The notes beneath the pieces were generated by a model, which worked only from the letters and a program-made list of their open reading frames with translations, was not told the origin of the DNA and ran no database searches. Of a DNA stretch of 64,000 nt, positions 14,336-25,600 are shown one piece after another. Each line of letters starts with the position of its first letter. Position 1 is the first letter of the stretch. The DNA comes from Burhinus oedicnemus (lineage: Eukaryota; Chordata; Aves; Charadriiformes; Burhinidae), in NCBI GenBank assembly GCA_008921705.1, contig VFFE01007486.1, positions 3,534,251 to 3,598,250 on the forward strand, read 5' to 3'. Position numbers and translations under genes: made by a program.

Positions 14336-16583
14336 TTAGCTATACTGTATAGCTAGACTGGTAGAAGAACTCTCGCTTAGACTTCAGTCAGATAGAAGCC
14401 AATGAAGACAAAACAAAACTTCAAGTTAGAGTTCAAAAGCCTTTAGCCATAGCTGTTTTCAGCAACAAAATTTTAGTCATAAGATTTTACAGCAGGAGAT
14501 TGATCCCAGGGTCTTCCATAAGACAGTTTTTGAGTAACTGGGATATTCAGAACAAGATGAGACATCATCTGCATTGATGAGTCCTGAGCAGAACCACTAA
14601 CCCACAAACTGGGGTTAAAGCACAGGGCGTTCATTAGTGCTACGTGTGGCTTGAATATCAGCTAGCTGAAATCTGGAAGAAGCATGGCTGTATTTCTGTG
14701 GGGCTGTGCTTGTAAGTAAATTCCTTCAAGACCGTGGTAGGAAGCTCACTGTGCTTTAACCTCTGCCAGTGTGGGATCCCTGCACCATATTGCACTTACC
14801 AATGGTGTACCCACAAAACAGTTGTTTAAAGCCACCAGAGGTCTTTAAGTAATCTGAGAGGTTACTACATGCAGTTAGCACCTTAGTTAGCCAAATTCAA
14901 AGTCTGTGCTGCTTTTAAAGAACGGGAGACGATCAGGTTTTTTAGACTTTTCTTTTTTTTTCTGGAATATAAAGTTACATAATTTGGTCCTTTGTTTGAA
15001 GGTTCACTCAATTATCTGAACAAAAATTCTCCTAGCACTGTAAATCCATTTGCAAATGTTTCTCTCTCTTCAACCTGTGCTTTAAGTCTCGACAGATTCA
15101 GTTAAAACTAGGCAAATGGAAAAAGACTATCTTTCTCAACAGGAAAAAATTCTTCCTGGTAATGAGATTATTATGGCTCACAGATTGTAATCATCACACA
15201 TATTGGCTGCTCCCCCACTGCAAGTATCCCAGTCAAATCACAGTGCTGCTAGCAGAATAATACACCTCTCAAAATGCCTTGGGCTAGGAACACATTGCTG
15301 GTGCATTCAGGTAATGTAAATAAAGCACTTCCATTTGTTCTGTAAAATGTCATCTCAAACTTGGCTGATCCCTTTTCAGGTTCAGCCTTAAATTTGTATG
15401 AAAGACAGCAACAAACAATTCTGCAAACCTGAAAAGGCATTTTTGGCAAATAGAGTATTTGAAAGACAAGAATCTTCTTTCCCCTTTTATAAGCAAAACA
15501 AGTCACATTATAATTGACTCTCTGTTGTTAAAAGGTGTTATTTGAAAATTCAAGATGCTTTTTTTCAACTTTTCATTCTGATTTTTCATTTTGAAATTTA
15601 GTTATATTTCATTTAAAAGGGAGAAAACACAGCCAAGAATAAAAAGCTTTAGTCTGAATCGCTGGGGTTTTTTTCCTGTTTTGATAATCACCACCACCAC
15701 CCAAAAAAGCTTTCCCATCCAGCCATGAAATCAAAAATATGAAGTATTCACAAGTAGTTGGCTTACTTCTCTATCCTACCCCCATTCTCAGCAATTTTGT
15801 ATGACAAAGGCATTTGAAAAGAAACTAAGAAACAAACACAAAACCCCTTAACTGCTGGAATCAATAAAATGCTCTGAAGTCTTTAAAGAAATGAGTAACC
15901 CATTGCTTGGATATTTTAAACTAAAATGATCGTGACAACAATTAACATGCAAGAAAGATCAAACCTACAATGGAAAGGATTTGGAAAACAGACACAGAGT
16001 TCTTGATCGCATTTAACTTTTATGATGCCCTACTGCTCCACATAGCAGAGCTTCAGGGAATGCTCACAAGCAGTTACTAGGATATGCACATTTCTTGCTC
16101 GCTCTTTCTTTCAATCAGCTCCTTCTATCACACTACCTAGTCTGATTCATCTCCAAAGTTTTTAGAGATCTTTTCTTTTTTTCTCCTGAACAGCTTATTG
16201 AACAAAGGCATAATATAAGTATGCATCCCTTCCTCATATTTATTCCCTTTCATCCATTTCAACGAGGTCCAACAAAATAACCCTTTATATTTGCTCTAAA
16301 TCTGGAAAAATGGTTGAACAGGCTCTTGTTGTTTTTGGCTGAACACATCATTAGCTGCTGGATGCCTTTTTCCTGCTAAAGGAAAGAGTTTCCCAAATGG
16401 ATAAAGGTAGAAGATTTATCCAAGATTAAAAGCCTAAATTTGAAAACATGGCTTTGTGTTGTCCACAGATGGACTAAGTTCTGAAAGACCCGAAAAAGGC
16501 AGAGCTGCTTAGGACCTTTATAAAAAACGCTAAGTTTCCTACGAAATCACTGTAGACAGACTAGAATTATTTAAAAAGGATTA

Positions 16584-16589
16584 TTTATT
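16584..16589 (-). terminator. Distal poly(A) signal AATAAA of MEOX2
   Basis: The gene strand reads GTTTAATAAATAATCC about 1,065 nt after the stop. This gives a 3'UTR of roughly 1.1 kb, similar to what I expect for amniote MEOX2 mRNAs. The downstream element is weaker than at the proximal signal (TCTGTCTACAGTG). Both sites may be used. Confidence 0.55.
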
Positions 16590-17179
16590 AAACATATTTC
16601 TTTACAAAGTACAATCAATGGTTTGCATTAAATTTTGGGTTTGGTATTTGCTTGTATGTACAAAAAAGCTTATAACAGAAAATGTGTCTTGATTTTACAC
16701 GTGGGACACAATACTGAGTTATCTTCATATTGTGATTTCTACCAACATAAGCACTTGATAATAACTTTCAGTTTATCTGCTGTTTTTTTTAAACTGAAGA
16801 CGAAGCAACAACATTCTGCCGAGTGTCAGTATTTATCAATGTACTCAATTATGACAAAGTAGAAATGAATAATCTTTTGGGAAGTTTCCACTGAGCATGA
16901 GTGGAACATGACATTTTTTGGCAGGTTACTGGACTATCCTTATGATCCTAAAAAATCATTTTTTGCAGTTATAAGATAAGAAGAATTGAGGAGCTAGTTA
17001 AGTTTAATAATACCCTATTAGCAGCAGTTGATAGTAAATGCAACATAAGGTTTGTTTTGTCTGTCATACAAGGACGTGTCCTAGCAGACACTATTGTATT
17101 GTTCTCTACTTGAACAAAAGTATCTGCATGTGTTGTATGTCTTTGGAAAAACAAAACAAAATAAAGAGACAAAAAGCCA

Positions 17180-17185
17180 TTTATT
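17180..17185 (-). terminator. Proximal poly(A) signal AATAAA of MEOX2
   Basis: The plus strand reads TTTATT, giving AATAAA on the gene strand about 470 nt after the stop. Just beyond it the gene strand runs into a T-rich and GT-rich tract (CTTTTTGTCTCTTTATTTTG and on), the usual downstream element for cleavage. It is therefore a plausible early polyadenylation site. Confidence 0.55.
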
Positions 17186-17363
17186 GTCATGAGTGACTAT
17201 TGCCATCAGCTAATATGAATGCATTGCTAAAATTAGTGAAGACAGAAAAATGCTGTAAGGTAAATATATACAGAGTTAAAATACATTTCTTATCCACTAG
17301 ATAGTGATTTTGTGGCACTGTGGTTTTCAGAATATAACATCTGTTGAGAGCAACGTAATTTTC

Positions 17364-17370
17364 AGTGCAA
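17364..17370 (-). promoter_or_regulatory. miR-130/301 family seed match in MEOX2 3'UTR
   Basis: The gene strand reads TTGCACT, complementary to bases 2-8 of miR-130/301. The next base is G, so this is a 7-mer rather than an 8-mer site. Repression of GAX (MEOX2) by miR-130a is published for human endothelial cells. The site lies before both poly(A) signals, so it would be kept in either isoform. Function in this species is inferred. Confidence 0.45.
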
Positions 17371-17652
17371 GCTAAAGCAAAAATACCTGCCCGCTGTCAT
17401 AAACATGACAAACAAATCTGGAATGTTCAAAGTAAGTTCGTCTTCCACTTCTCCACTCTTGAGGCACCTTTAAGACATGGCACTTACTGTAAACCATCTA
17501 AAAATCGAGAAAAGCAGACACAAGAAGCCTGAATTTTCCATAACAACTTTAAAAATCACTGCCAGAGTCACTTGCATACGTAAACGATGCCTGTGTAAGG
17601 CTTGCCAGCAAAGCATCTTTCCTGAGAACGGAGCTGGGACACTCTCTGTGTA

Positions 17653-17877
17653 TCATAAGTGTGCGTGCTCAGAGCTGTGATCACTGTCGTGGCTGTCGTC
17701 GTTCGCTAGTGAGTCCCCCGTGTGCTGGAGACCAGCTGCGCCGATGCCAGAGAGCTCGGAGGGGAGCAGCGTGCCCTTTTTCACATTCACCAGTTCCTTC
17801 TCCCGGGCTGCTGCCCCTTGCTGGCCCCCTTTTACCCGCTTCCACTTCATTCGTCTGTTCTGGAACCAAACTTTTAC
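17653..17877 (-). CDS. MEOX2: MEOX2 exon 3, coding part (end of homeodomain and C-terminus)
   Basis: Terminal coding exon: 74 residues plus a TGA stop at 17653-17655. It opens with [17 protein letters not shown], homeodomain positions 45 onward, so the helix-3 DNA-contact residues Trp48, Phe49, Gln50, Asn51 and Arg53 are all present. The tail carries [20 protein letters not shown], then a Ser/Asp/His-rich end finishing in SSEHAHL, which is the MEOX2 ending and separates it from the paralogue MEOX1. The exon start was placed at 17877 because the minus strand reads CCCACAAAG then GTAAAAGTTTGG. The AG acceptor follows a pyrimidine-rich stretch, and Val45 then joins Gln44 of exon 2 in phase 0. 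Reading further upstream in the same frame gives only intron sequence. Relative to the human protein as I recall it, only a few tail residues differ (for example AAGLQHT and LANDDS). Confidence 0.97.
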   Translation of the reverse strand, partial: VKVWFQNRRMKWKRVKGGQQGAAAREKELVNVKKGTLLPSELSGIGAAGLQHTGDSLANDDSHDSDHSSEHAHL

Positions 17878-18475
17878 CTTTGTGGGAGAAAGACAAAACA
17901 AGAACATAAAGATGGGGTCATTGAAGGTAATAATGATTTTTCTAGCTGTAGCACGGCACTTGAGTTTTTTCTTTTTTTTAATGTGCAACACACCGCCTTT
18001 CTGTCTGTGTGGTAAAAACCTTAGCAAGCCTTCCCTGAGGAGCAGGCGATCCAGTTTTGGATAGGACGTGAACCCTAGGGATGTGAGGATAACAACCGTG
18101 AAGGAGGGAACGGGGTTACCGAAGAAGGCAGCAGGGCTATCTGCAGCAGTTAGCTCCACAGCAAGATCTCAGAGCCCTTCAGAAAACATTAAAAAGTTCA
18201 CGTACTCTTGAAAAATGTATTCATGCCATTTCACAGGCAGAGAAACAAAGGCAAAATGGTACCCATCAAGAGGCCGCGCAGAAGAATCTGCCTCTCATGT
18301 AACAGAGAGCCCAGTCTGCTGGCAGGGACCCATACTGCTGCCCTTCCTGCTTATAGTGCTGTTAGTTACCCTTCGAAGGAGGGAAGTTACTTTGGAAATG
18401 AACTTGCACTGAAATGTTTGCATTGCTTTCTGTCTGTTTCTGTAAACTAGTAGTGGTGGACCACTTTAAAAGTGC

Positions 18476-18489
18476 TTTTTTTTTTTTTT
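18476..18489. repeat. Poly-T, 14 bases
   Basis: Uninterrupted T run in intron 2. An A run of 14 bases follows at 18592-18605. Confidence 0.9.
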
Positions 18490-19080
18490 GACTTGCTGAA
18501 GTATCTGAAAGAGCACTTCTTACTGTCAAAACTTACAACTTCCCTGACTACTTCACAAATGTATTTAAACGATTCTAGTTGACTGATCCTCAAAAAAAAA
18601 AAAAATTGATGCTGGTCAAATTTTTCAGACAAATAAATGCCCCCAAAGCCAGAGGGCAGGACATTTATAAATTTGAGTCAAAATCAGCAAATAATTTCAG
18701 ATCAGAATGGAAAAGAAATTCATAGCGTGAAAGATTAAAAACGTATCTGTATTTAAGTCACATTAAACCCCAACATTTCACTCCAGCTGAAACTCATTTC
18801 CCCTCCTCCCCTTCTCTGTTTAGAAATATATGGGGGGGGGAAGTAAACCTAAATTATTTGCACAGTTCTAAAGTACCAGCACTGCAAACCACAAGGACTT
18901 TTTTTTCAATAGCCCAAAGAAAAGAAAAAAAGAAAAAAAGATATTCGTAGCATCTGTCAAATATATTAGACCAGATTAAAGGCTGATTTCAAATCAACTT
19001 AAAATATTGTCACTGAAAACAGTACAAAAAGAAGATTGTTGGGTTTGCTCCATTTAGAGTTAATGTTGCTAAAAAAATCT

Positions 19081-19099
19081 TGTGCGTGTGTGTCTGTGC
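19081..19099. repeat. Short imperfect TG repeat
   Basis: Alternating TG with C interruptions (TGTGCGTGTGTGTCTGTGC). Confidence 0.85.
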
Positions 19100-21272
19100 A
19101 GCTCTTCACATGAAGGTTCCACAGAAAAATAAACAATGTCTGCAACTTTTCACTTGGAAAGAAAGCAAGAAAGCTTGCAATGTCGGTGTATCCTCTGCTG
19201 CGTTCAGCAGAATGTGTTTCAGAGTTTTAAAAGAAACAGCGAGGAACAGGCACAGCAGGACATATTGTACAACATGAGTAATAGAGCCACAAAAATGCTG
19301 TTTTGCTGAATCTGTCTTATACATCCAGGAAGCATTGCAGTGTTTAACCTTTACTATCACTTTGAATTTTACATTAAAATTTTACTACAATTGACCTGAT
19401 AGTTAACATCACTATCTGTACGTACGTATGTGGGAAGGAAGAAAGGTATATTTATTTTGTTATGCTCTATATTCCTGTTAAAGCCAATGTGAGCTGTTAA
19501 AGCGAATGACTTGGAAACAGACCAAAGTGATTCCAGGTTAGTTAAGAGCCTCAAAGCACAGCACATCCTTTCCTTTAGTCAACTCATCACAGCCAAAGAA
19601 TCTGGCTTGTAAAGTGAAATGAGTGTAAAGAGGAAGGTATTTATTACTGGCTGCTGTGATGTTGGGAATTATCATACTTGGGTCACGTATCAGAGGTGTC
19701 TGTGGAAACAGTGTCTTCAAAAGGGTACAGCATTGGCAGCTTTCTGGGGGAAGTTAAGATGTCATTTTGTTTATTATTGTTTTTTTAAGACAATGAAGTT
19801 TCTCTTGTAAAAGACACTACTATACTGGTGCCAGAGAGTGCAACAGATGCAACTGCAGTCATAATCTAAACATCAAAAATAACAGACTGTGGATTCAACT
19901 CAGTATGGCAGAATATTATCACCCTTCTTCTGAAATAAGGGACCAGGGAATTTTATTCTATAAGAAGTTGTTACAGGCTTGGACTGATGTTTAAAAGATC
20001 TAAGCAATTCTCCGGATTTTTTTATGTCCTTGAAAATTCACAGAATAAGTCACAGCATTGAAAGCCTAAACCAAAATAATAATGTATACAAGAAGTGATT
20101 TCAAGAAAAATAACACCAATGCATTTGAAGCAAAAATTTCAATGCACAACCTGGATTCAACCCCTTTAACTTACTGGAACAGGAGAGATCCAGGCAAACC
20201 ACCTTCCAGATGCATCCATTTGATTTTTGGATACTCGAGAATCTGAAGGTAATACTCCCACAGTCATTGTCAGAAACTGTTCTGGCTGGGACAGACATGA
20301 GCAGGATGATTGCTGCCTGGCTCCTGATGCAGGTGCTCATTTCTCTTCTCCTCTCGCAGACAGAGCTAAATTCTCACGTCTGCTCACTTGACTTTTTTGA
20401 ATCCAGTTTAATAAATTATTCTTTTTTGTTTTCCATTTCTTCTTACAATATTTTGCTGCTGCTACTGTTTGTAAGTCAGGTCCCTTCACAAAACCACAGT
20501 CGAGCCCAGTGTCTCTCCTTGAGCAGGAGCAGGAGAACTGGCACCAGCTTCCGGGTAACGAGTACCCCAGGACAGGCTGGGGAGCACCTCTTCATTCAGA
20601 TCATCCACCCTCAGATTAGCTCATCTGACCGTGCCCTGAAACGCCGGCACCAGGGAAGAGTCTAGGTCGGTGTCTGTACAATAATTGATCTAAACCAATT
20701 AAAGGACAATGATTTGCCTTTTCATGAATAAGCGCAAGATACATTTATAAATTCCTCAGAGGATCCAGCATGCAACGCTATGGCTGCACATGACCCACTG
20801 TCTGGGAAACAAGGCATTTAAGGAAAGGAGGGCTAAAAGGACTCCAGCTACCTTTGCATGCACTCTCTTGAGCGTAGGGAAAAGAAAGTAACCCTGGCAC
20901 TCCCATAGGAAAATATATATTACTGACTGGCATATAGCCTGTCAGGCTTCCCATAAAGAGAAAATAGTAACAAGCAAAAAAAAAAAAGTAAGAAAAAGTT
21001 TTACGCTTTTTTATTAGTGACTTCAAATAATCTGCATCTGATTTACGGAAAGAATATCAAATAAGAAATTTCTTTATCTGGTATGTCAAAGATTATTTTC
21101 AAAAGCTAGAAATCAATTATAGTAAAGTTTATTATTGAAAATTTTATGCACTTATTTTGATGTCATTTAGTGCATTAATGTACAGAGGGACTCTTATATG
21201 AAGGAATATGTTAGGTATTTTTTATATATATTTCTTTATGTCCTCCATTATAAAGTTCTGAACTCCACTTTT

Positions 21273-21342
21273 GACCTGATCCAAAGTACACTAATGTCAG
21301 TGTGAGTTTTTCCATCGAGTTCAATGGACCCTGGATGAAGTC
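21273..21342. repeat. Palindromic relic repeat (hairpin-forming)
   Basis: Two 30-base arms, 21273-21302 and 21313-21342, are reverse complements at about 20 of 30 positions with a 10-base loop. The arms start GACCTGATCCAAAG and end CTGGATGAAGTC. The inner part TTCAATGG matches the 'ttgacttcaatgg' core seen in other copies in this window. I read it as a diverged member of a dispersed palindromic family common in sauropsid genomes; I do not name the family. Confidence 0.6.
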
Positions 21343-21650
21343 TTTAATGCTCATGTGCTAATAATATGAGACAGGTCCTTCACTTGTTATTTCCTCTAGA
21401 GATCAAATTCAGATACTGGAATTCTGAACTTCCTTTGGAGCTGAAGAGTCAATTATGGACGGTATAGTTGTTACAGATATGTGATCCAGCTATATTTTAG
21501 TAATGGGAAGGAAGTGAAGCAAACTTTGTGTGAAGCACTTCAGAGTGTCAGTTTATCTGGATTCATGGAAAACTGTGCTTTTCAAACACACCACTCATTT
21601 GAAACTTAGAGGTGTTGCACAAAATATGCATCAGAATAAAACACCCTGAG

Positions 21651-21806
21651 AAACAAAAAGGAGAGAGGAGAAAGAAAGAGGAGAGAGGAGAAAGAAAGAG
21701 GAGAGAGAATGAAAGAAAGGGAGAGAGAAAGAGCAAGAGTGAGAGAAAGAAGAGAATGACTGAAAGAAAAATAAAGAAAAAATGAAAATAAAAGAAGAGA
21801 GAAAAA
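21651..21806. repeat. Purine-rich (GA) tandem tract
   Basis: Mostly G and A. A 20-base unit beginning GAGAGAGGAG occurs exactly twice (21661-21680, 21681-21700) and a third diverged time at 21701-21720. It then degrades into GAAA and GAGA blocks up to about 21806. The central 54 bases (about 21656-21709) are pure purine. Confidence 0.95.
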
Positions 21807-21980
21807 GCCCTTAATGAAGTGAACATGAAAAACATTTGAATTTTTTTCCAGTGAAAGAACTAGCTTGTGCCATTTACAACTTTTGCAAAAAACAATATCC
21901 TTTTAAACTAGTTTAAAGATCTGCTATGACAAACATGATACCATAGGTATTATGAACCTTTTCTATGCTGTTTTTCAAGT

Positions 21981-22037
21981 CTAAGTTAGCTCCAGTAGGA
22001 GCTGAGTGCTCACCACCTCCCAGAATCAGGTCCTGAT
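21981..22037. repeat. Palindromic relic repeat, second subtype
   Basis: Reads AGCTCCAGTAGGAGCTGAGT, then GCTCACCACCTCCCAGAATC and AGGTCCTG. It resembles the dispersed motif 'agctcccattg ... gggagctg..ggtgctcagcacctc.gaaaatcaggcc'. A related copy is at 52885-52950. Diverged; limits approximate. Confidence 0.5.
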
Positions 22038-22661
22038 TGCCTATTATTTATTAAAATGCACTCCCTCTTCTCCACCCTCTGACTAGCACAACTTTAATGT
22101 ACAAAGCAAGCATATGTATGTATGGAAAACAAAGGAAGTGGAGGGAAGTGAACTATATTAAAGATGATGGTAGCATTAACAGCTGTTTCTAAATCAGCAC
22201 TTATGAGCCAGTCTATTAAGCACATCTGCTTACTGGCACGAAAGCACAGTTTCTTTTCCCTTAGTCAACAAGTTGTTTAGCATCTGCATCTCCACATCTG
22301 ATGATTAGACCGTTACTTAAGATACGAGTAAACGATTTCACATTGAGCATCTCCTGATGTACAAGAGAGATGTTTTTGCTGTGACCAATTTGTTTTAAGG
22401 TCTACTCTGTAGGAATCATGGGAGGAGATTCAAAACAAGGGGGTTGACATTGTTAGCATCTACATTACTAAAGTCATTATTATATACTTATGATATATAG
22501 GTCCTTAGTCTTAAGGGCCGCATTATGTGCAGTCTTCCATGTATATCTTTAATACAACTTCATAATGTGGACATCAACACATCATTTTAGTTCCAAATGA
22601 GCATATCACCTAAACTTCTGATTTAATCCTCCTTCTTCAGTAGAGCCCTTCAGTCACATTA

Positions 22662-22698
22662 ACTTCTACCATGCTGAATAGCTGACTTCTACCATGCT
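22662..22698. repeat. 14-bp direct repeat, two copies
   Basis: ACTTCTACCATGCT occurs at 22662-22675 and again, identical, at 22685-22698. The 9-base spacer suggests a local duplication. Confidence 0.85.
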
Positions 22699-25600
22699 CT
22701 GTATAATGCAGATACTTCCTTTTGACATGGAATTTTAGCATTCTGTACTTACAGAGAAAAACTAAACAGATACCTTCTAGAATTAACGGGTATTTCTTAA
22801 TAAAGACATTCTTGTCTGAAAAATGAAAGCATGACTGAATTCAAACTACCTTAGTTGCACCGTCTGCTGTCTTTCTTCTTTTAAGAAAAAAAAAAAACAT
22901 TTCTCTTTAAAAAAGCTCTTTTCTGAAATGAAAGATTCTTTCCTAAAATTAGGTTTTCTATTCCAGGTTTTAGTGGCATGAGTCCCAAACAAGATTAAAA
23001 TTTGAGGCCTGATATTGCAAACCTTAAAAATTAGAAACAAGAGCACTGTGCCAGTTGAAACTGTTATTTTGCTGCAAGGGATGCATATTTCTAAGTATGA
23101 GTCTTTGAAGTTAGTATTCCAAATTCCATGTTTTATTATACCTAAATGATGTGTCAGGAAGACATCACCAAGCCTTTTAAGTGTTCTGCCTCTGGTCAGC
23201 CATTGTCCCTTTTCTTTTATTATTTTTTTTTAATCTGTCAATTTACTTTCCTCTAATGCAGACAAACATATGGATAACAAAAAATAACCCTGACTTTTCA
23301 AAATTAAAAAAATTGAGAAGTTTACTTCTCAACTTTCTTTGGCTCTGAAAACGTTCTTGTTATTTTTAGATAGTACACTTACGCTGCCAAGTTTTAAAGA
23401 AAGTCAAACTCATGAACTTTACAGAAATCACTGGTGTTATACAGCTGAAACTTACCTTTTTAGTATATATAGAGATGGTATTTTCACTATAATTTATTCA
23501 ACAAACTTATAAAAGCAAAGAGAAACATAAACCAGGAAAGTTTATTTTCCTGTTCTAAACTATGAATAAATATAAGCTTTGGAAGAATCAAATCTATTAG
23601 TTTAAACTGTTTACAGAAATGATAGTCAGATTTATCAGTTCAGTAACTAAAGATAACATGAGATTTTAAATAGTTCAGCTGGATTTCAGTCACGCTGGAC
23701 ACACGGGAAAGTAAGTTAAAGTAGTTTTATTCAATTAAACTTAAATTTCTTCCTTATATGATTTAAAGGAATTTCAGTTTCTATTCCAAAAAAACCCTCT
23801 TAAAAATCTTAAATATATTTTGAGCGTAAAACCAGTTTAAATAAATCTTAGTATTAAATGTCTTCTTAGTTATTATGAAATAATACCAAAATACTTGAAT
23901 TGGGGAAAATTAACTTTTCTTTGGAAATTAATGAGTGGTATCAGAACCTTCTGATTAAAATTGCTTAAGTCACCTGCTCGCTGATTTAAAGCAATCTGCT
24001 CCGTGTTACGTTACAGGACTGTGCATTGAATGCGCACAAGTACTTTGCAGCAGCTGTTGAGAAAAAGGGGAGGTTTTGGCAGGTGCACAAAGGACAGCTG
24101 GAGCTTTTGGCACCCAGGAAGGTGTAGGAGTGAGTTCTGGTTTTTCATTACATAGAAGTCAGTTGAGGTTTGGGTACTGCTTAGGTGATACATTCTCTTT
24201 TCTACCTCCCACGTTTAGACAGGGATGGAATAGACATTATATTTCAGAGGAGAGCAGTGATAGGGGTATTTCATTCCAGTTTCAGAAGTCTTTGAAAGCA
24301 GTCAATTTATCTCCCTCTATTCCATCCAAAGAACTGCCACCTTCTCCACCAGTGATCTTCAAAATTAATTTCACGATCAAACAGCTAACCCTCCTTATTC
24401 AAAACCTCTCTTAACTAGGCTTCAGGGTTAACATACCTTAAGCAGAATGAGACGCACTATTTCAGGTTCTTTCCTCCTACTGGCTTATTGTACATAATCT
24501 AAGGGCATATTTTCTATAAAATTAGTCTCTCTTTTTTGTCCAGAGGCAAAGAAAGGCAATCTGTGGGGGTGCTGCTGGAACTCCCTCTTCCTTATTCTCC
24601 TATAATATACCTTTTTAGAGTCTACCTTCATCCAATTTCTTTGCATATATATAGAAATCTACAAAAAAAGCACATAGTGGAAAAATAATTTGTGGGGAAG
24701 ATTCCCTTCAGCTAAACTTTGCCCCTTTGTATAGGCATTTACTTGCATGAATTACTCACTTGTAGAGCATTTTATTTCATGAGAAAAAAATTCTAATGCG
24801 CATCATTCTGCACCGATTTTGCACAGGTCAACTGAGTGTGAAAGTTAAAAGACAGTGGGTATTTAAGACTGGCTTTTGGCTGAGTATGTTGATGCTTTTT
24901 TCTGCTACTACTTTAGTGCAAAGAAAGGCAATGGTCAAGGCGCAGGACTTGGCAGAAAGCAACATCTGACTACTAGCCCGTGACAATACTCCAGGGGTCT
25001 ATGGCTAATGGAAGCCATCTCCCTGCCCAAGTAAGAAGCACCCTCGCTTAAACTAGTTCCACAGTTCATGACTTCAAATCTGGAGGGACCTTTTTGCCTT
25101 CCAAAACAAGCCAGTCCTGAGTCTTTTGATGGCAAACTAGCCTTTAAATCAACATCCAGTTTTAAAGCTAGTAAGCCTCAAGAAGCTGCATCTATTTTCA
25201 GCAGGGCTTGCCTCGAGGAGAAGAAACTAGTGAAATCAGAATGAGAGTCTACATTTGTCAATGCCCTGCATTAAAAAAATCTCCTTTATTCTACATGTTC
25301 ATTTCTGCCTCTCCAATACCATTTGTTTCTCACTGGTTTCTTCTGTTTTTTAAAGTGATCATAAACAACAAACCTAAAAATCTCCTATCTCCTTAAACAG
25401 GGGACAGAAGAAGATGCATCTTTCTCGACTCGTGTCTAAGAACAGCTAGGGGTAGGGGACAGCAGAGCCTTACTCACTTTCTAAAAGCAGCCGTGTAAGC
25501 TGCTAATGCTTCTGTCTATACCGCATATGCTGCTTGGCACAGACAGAGGTTTCTCCCCACCCAGAACCTCATGGGGTTTCCCTGCAGGTGTAGGGTCCAT

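Larger units (their letters stand above)
1..16560. other. Intergenic DNA downstream of MEOX2
   Basis: No supported gene. Open frames here are short (up to about 117 codons), overlap on both strands and match no protein I recognise. In human the next gene in this direction is AGMO, on the same strand, but nothing resembling its first exon was seen. The stretch holds a T/G-rich low-complexity run (1121-1191), two GC-richer islands (about 1850-2150 and 4290-4840), a 12-bp tandem repeat (11798-11825), a palindromic relic (11130-11215) and a MIR-like relic (14270-14335). The remainder is plain AT-rich sequence. Confidence 0.8.
16565..17652 (-). other. MEOX2: Candidate MEOX2 3'UTR
   Basis: The AT-rich stretch directly after the stop codon contains two AATAAA signals on the minus strand, one about 470 nt and one about 1,065 nt after the stop. 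A 7-base miR-130/301-type seed match lies about 280 nt after the stop. No splice signal or alternative reading frame is needed to explain the region. The exact cleavage point cannot be read from sequence; the left limit is set about 20 nt past the distal signal. A transcript ending at the proximal signal would have a 3'UTR of roughly 490 nt. Confidence 0.7.

Noticed and set aside
1..16560. Search for the first exon of AGMO, the human downstream neighbour
   Set aside because: No frame resembles its N-terminal membrane protein sequence.
17878..18159. Upstream extension of the exon 3 open frame on the minus strand (about 94 extra codons)
   Set aside because: The stretch before VKVWFQN is intron: it follows an AG acceptor, contains poly-Lys-like and low-complexity sequence, and does not match any homeodomain.
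20210..20665. 151-codon plus-strand open frame in intron 2
   Set aside because: No family resemblance, hydrophobic then Ser/Arg-rich without domain structure, and inside an intron. Probably chance.
21563..21835. 90-codon minus-strand frame rich in Phe, Leu and Ser
   Set aside because: It is the translation of the GA/TC purine tract.
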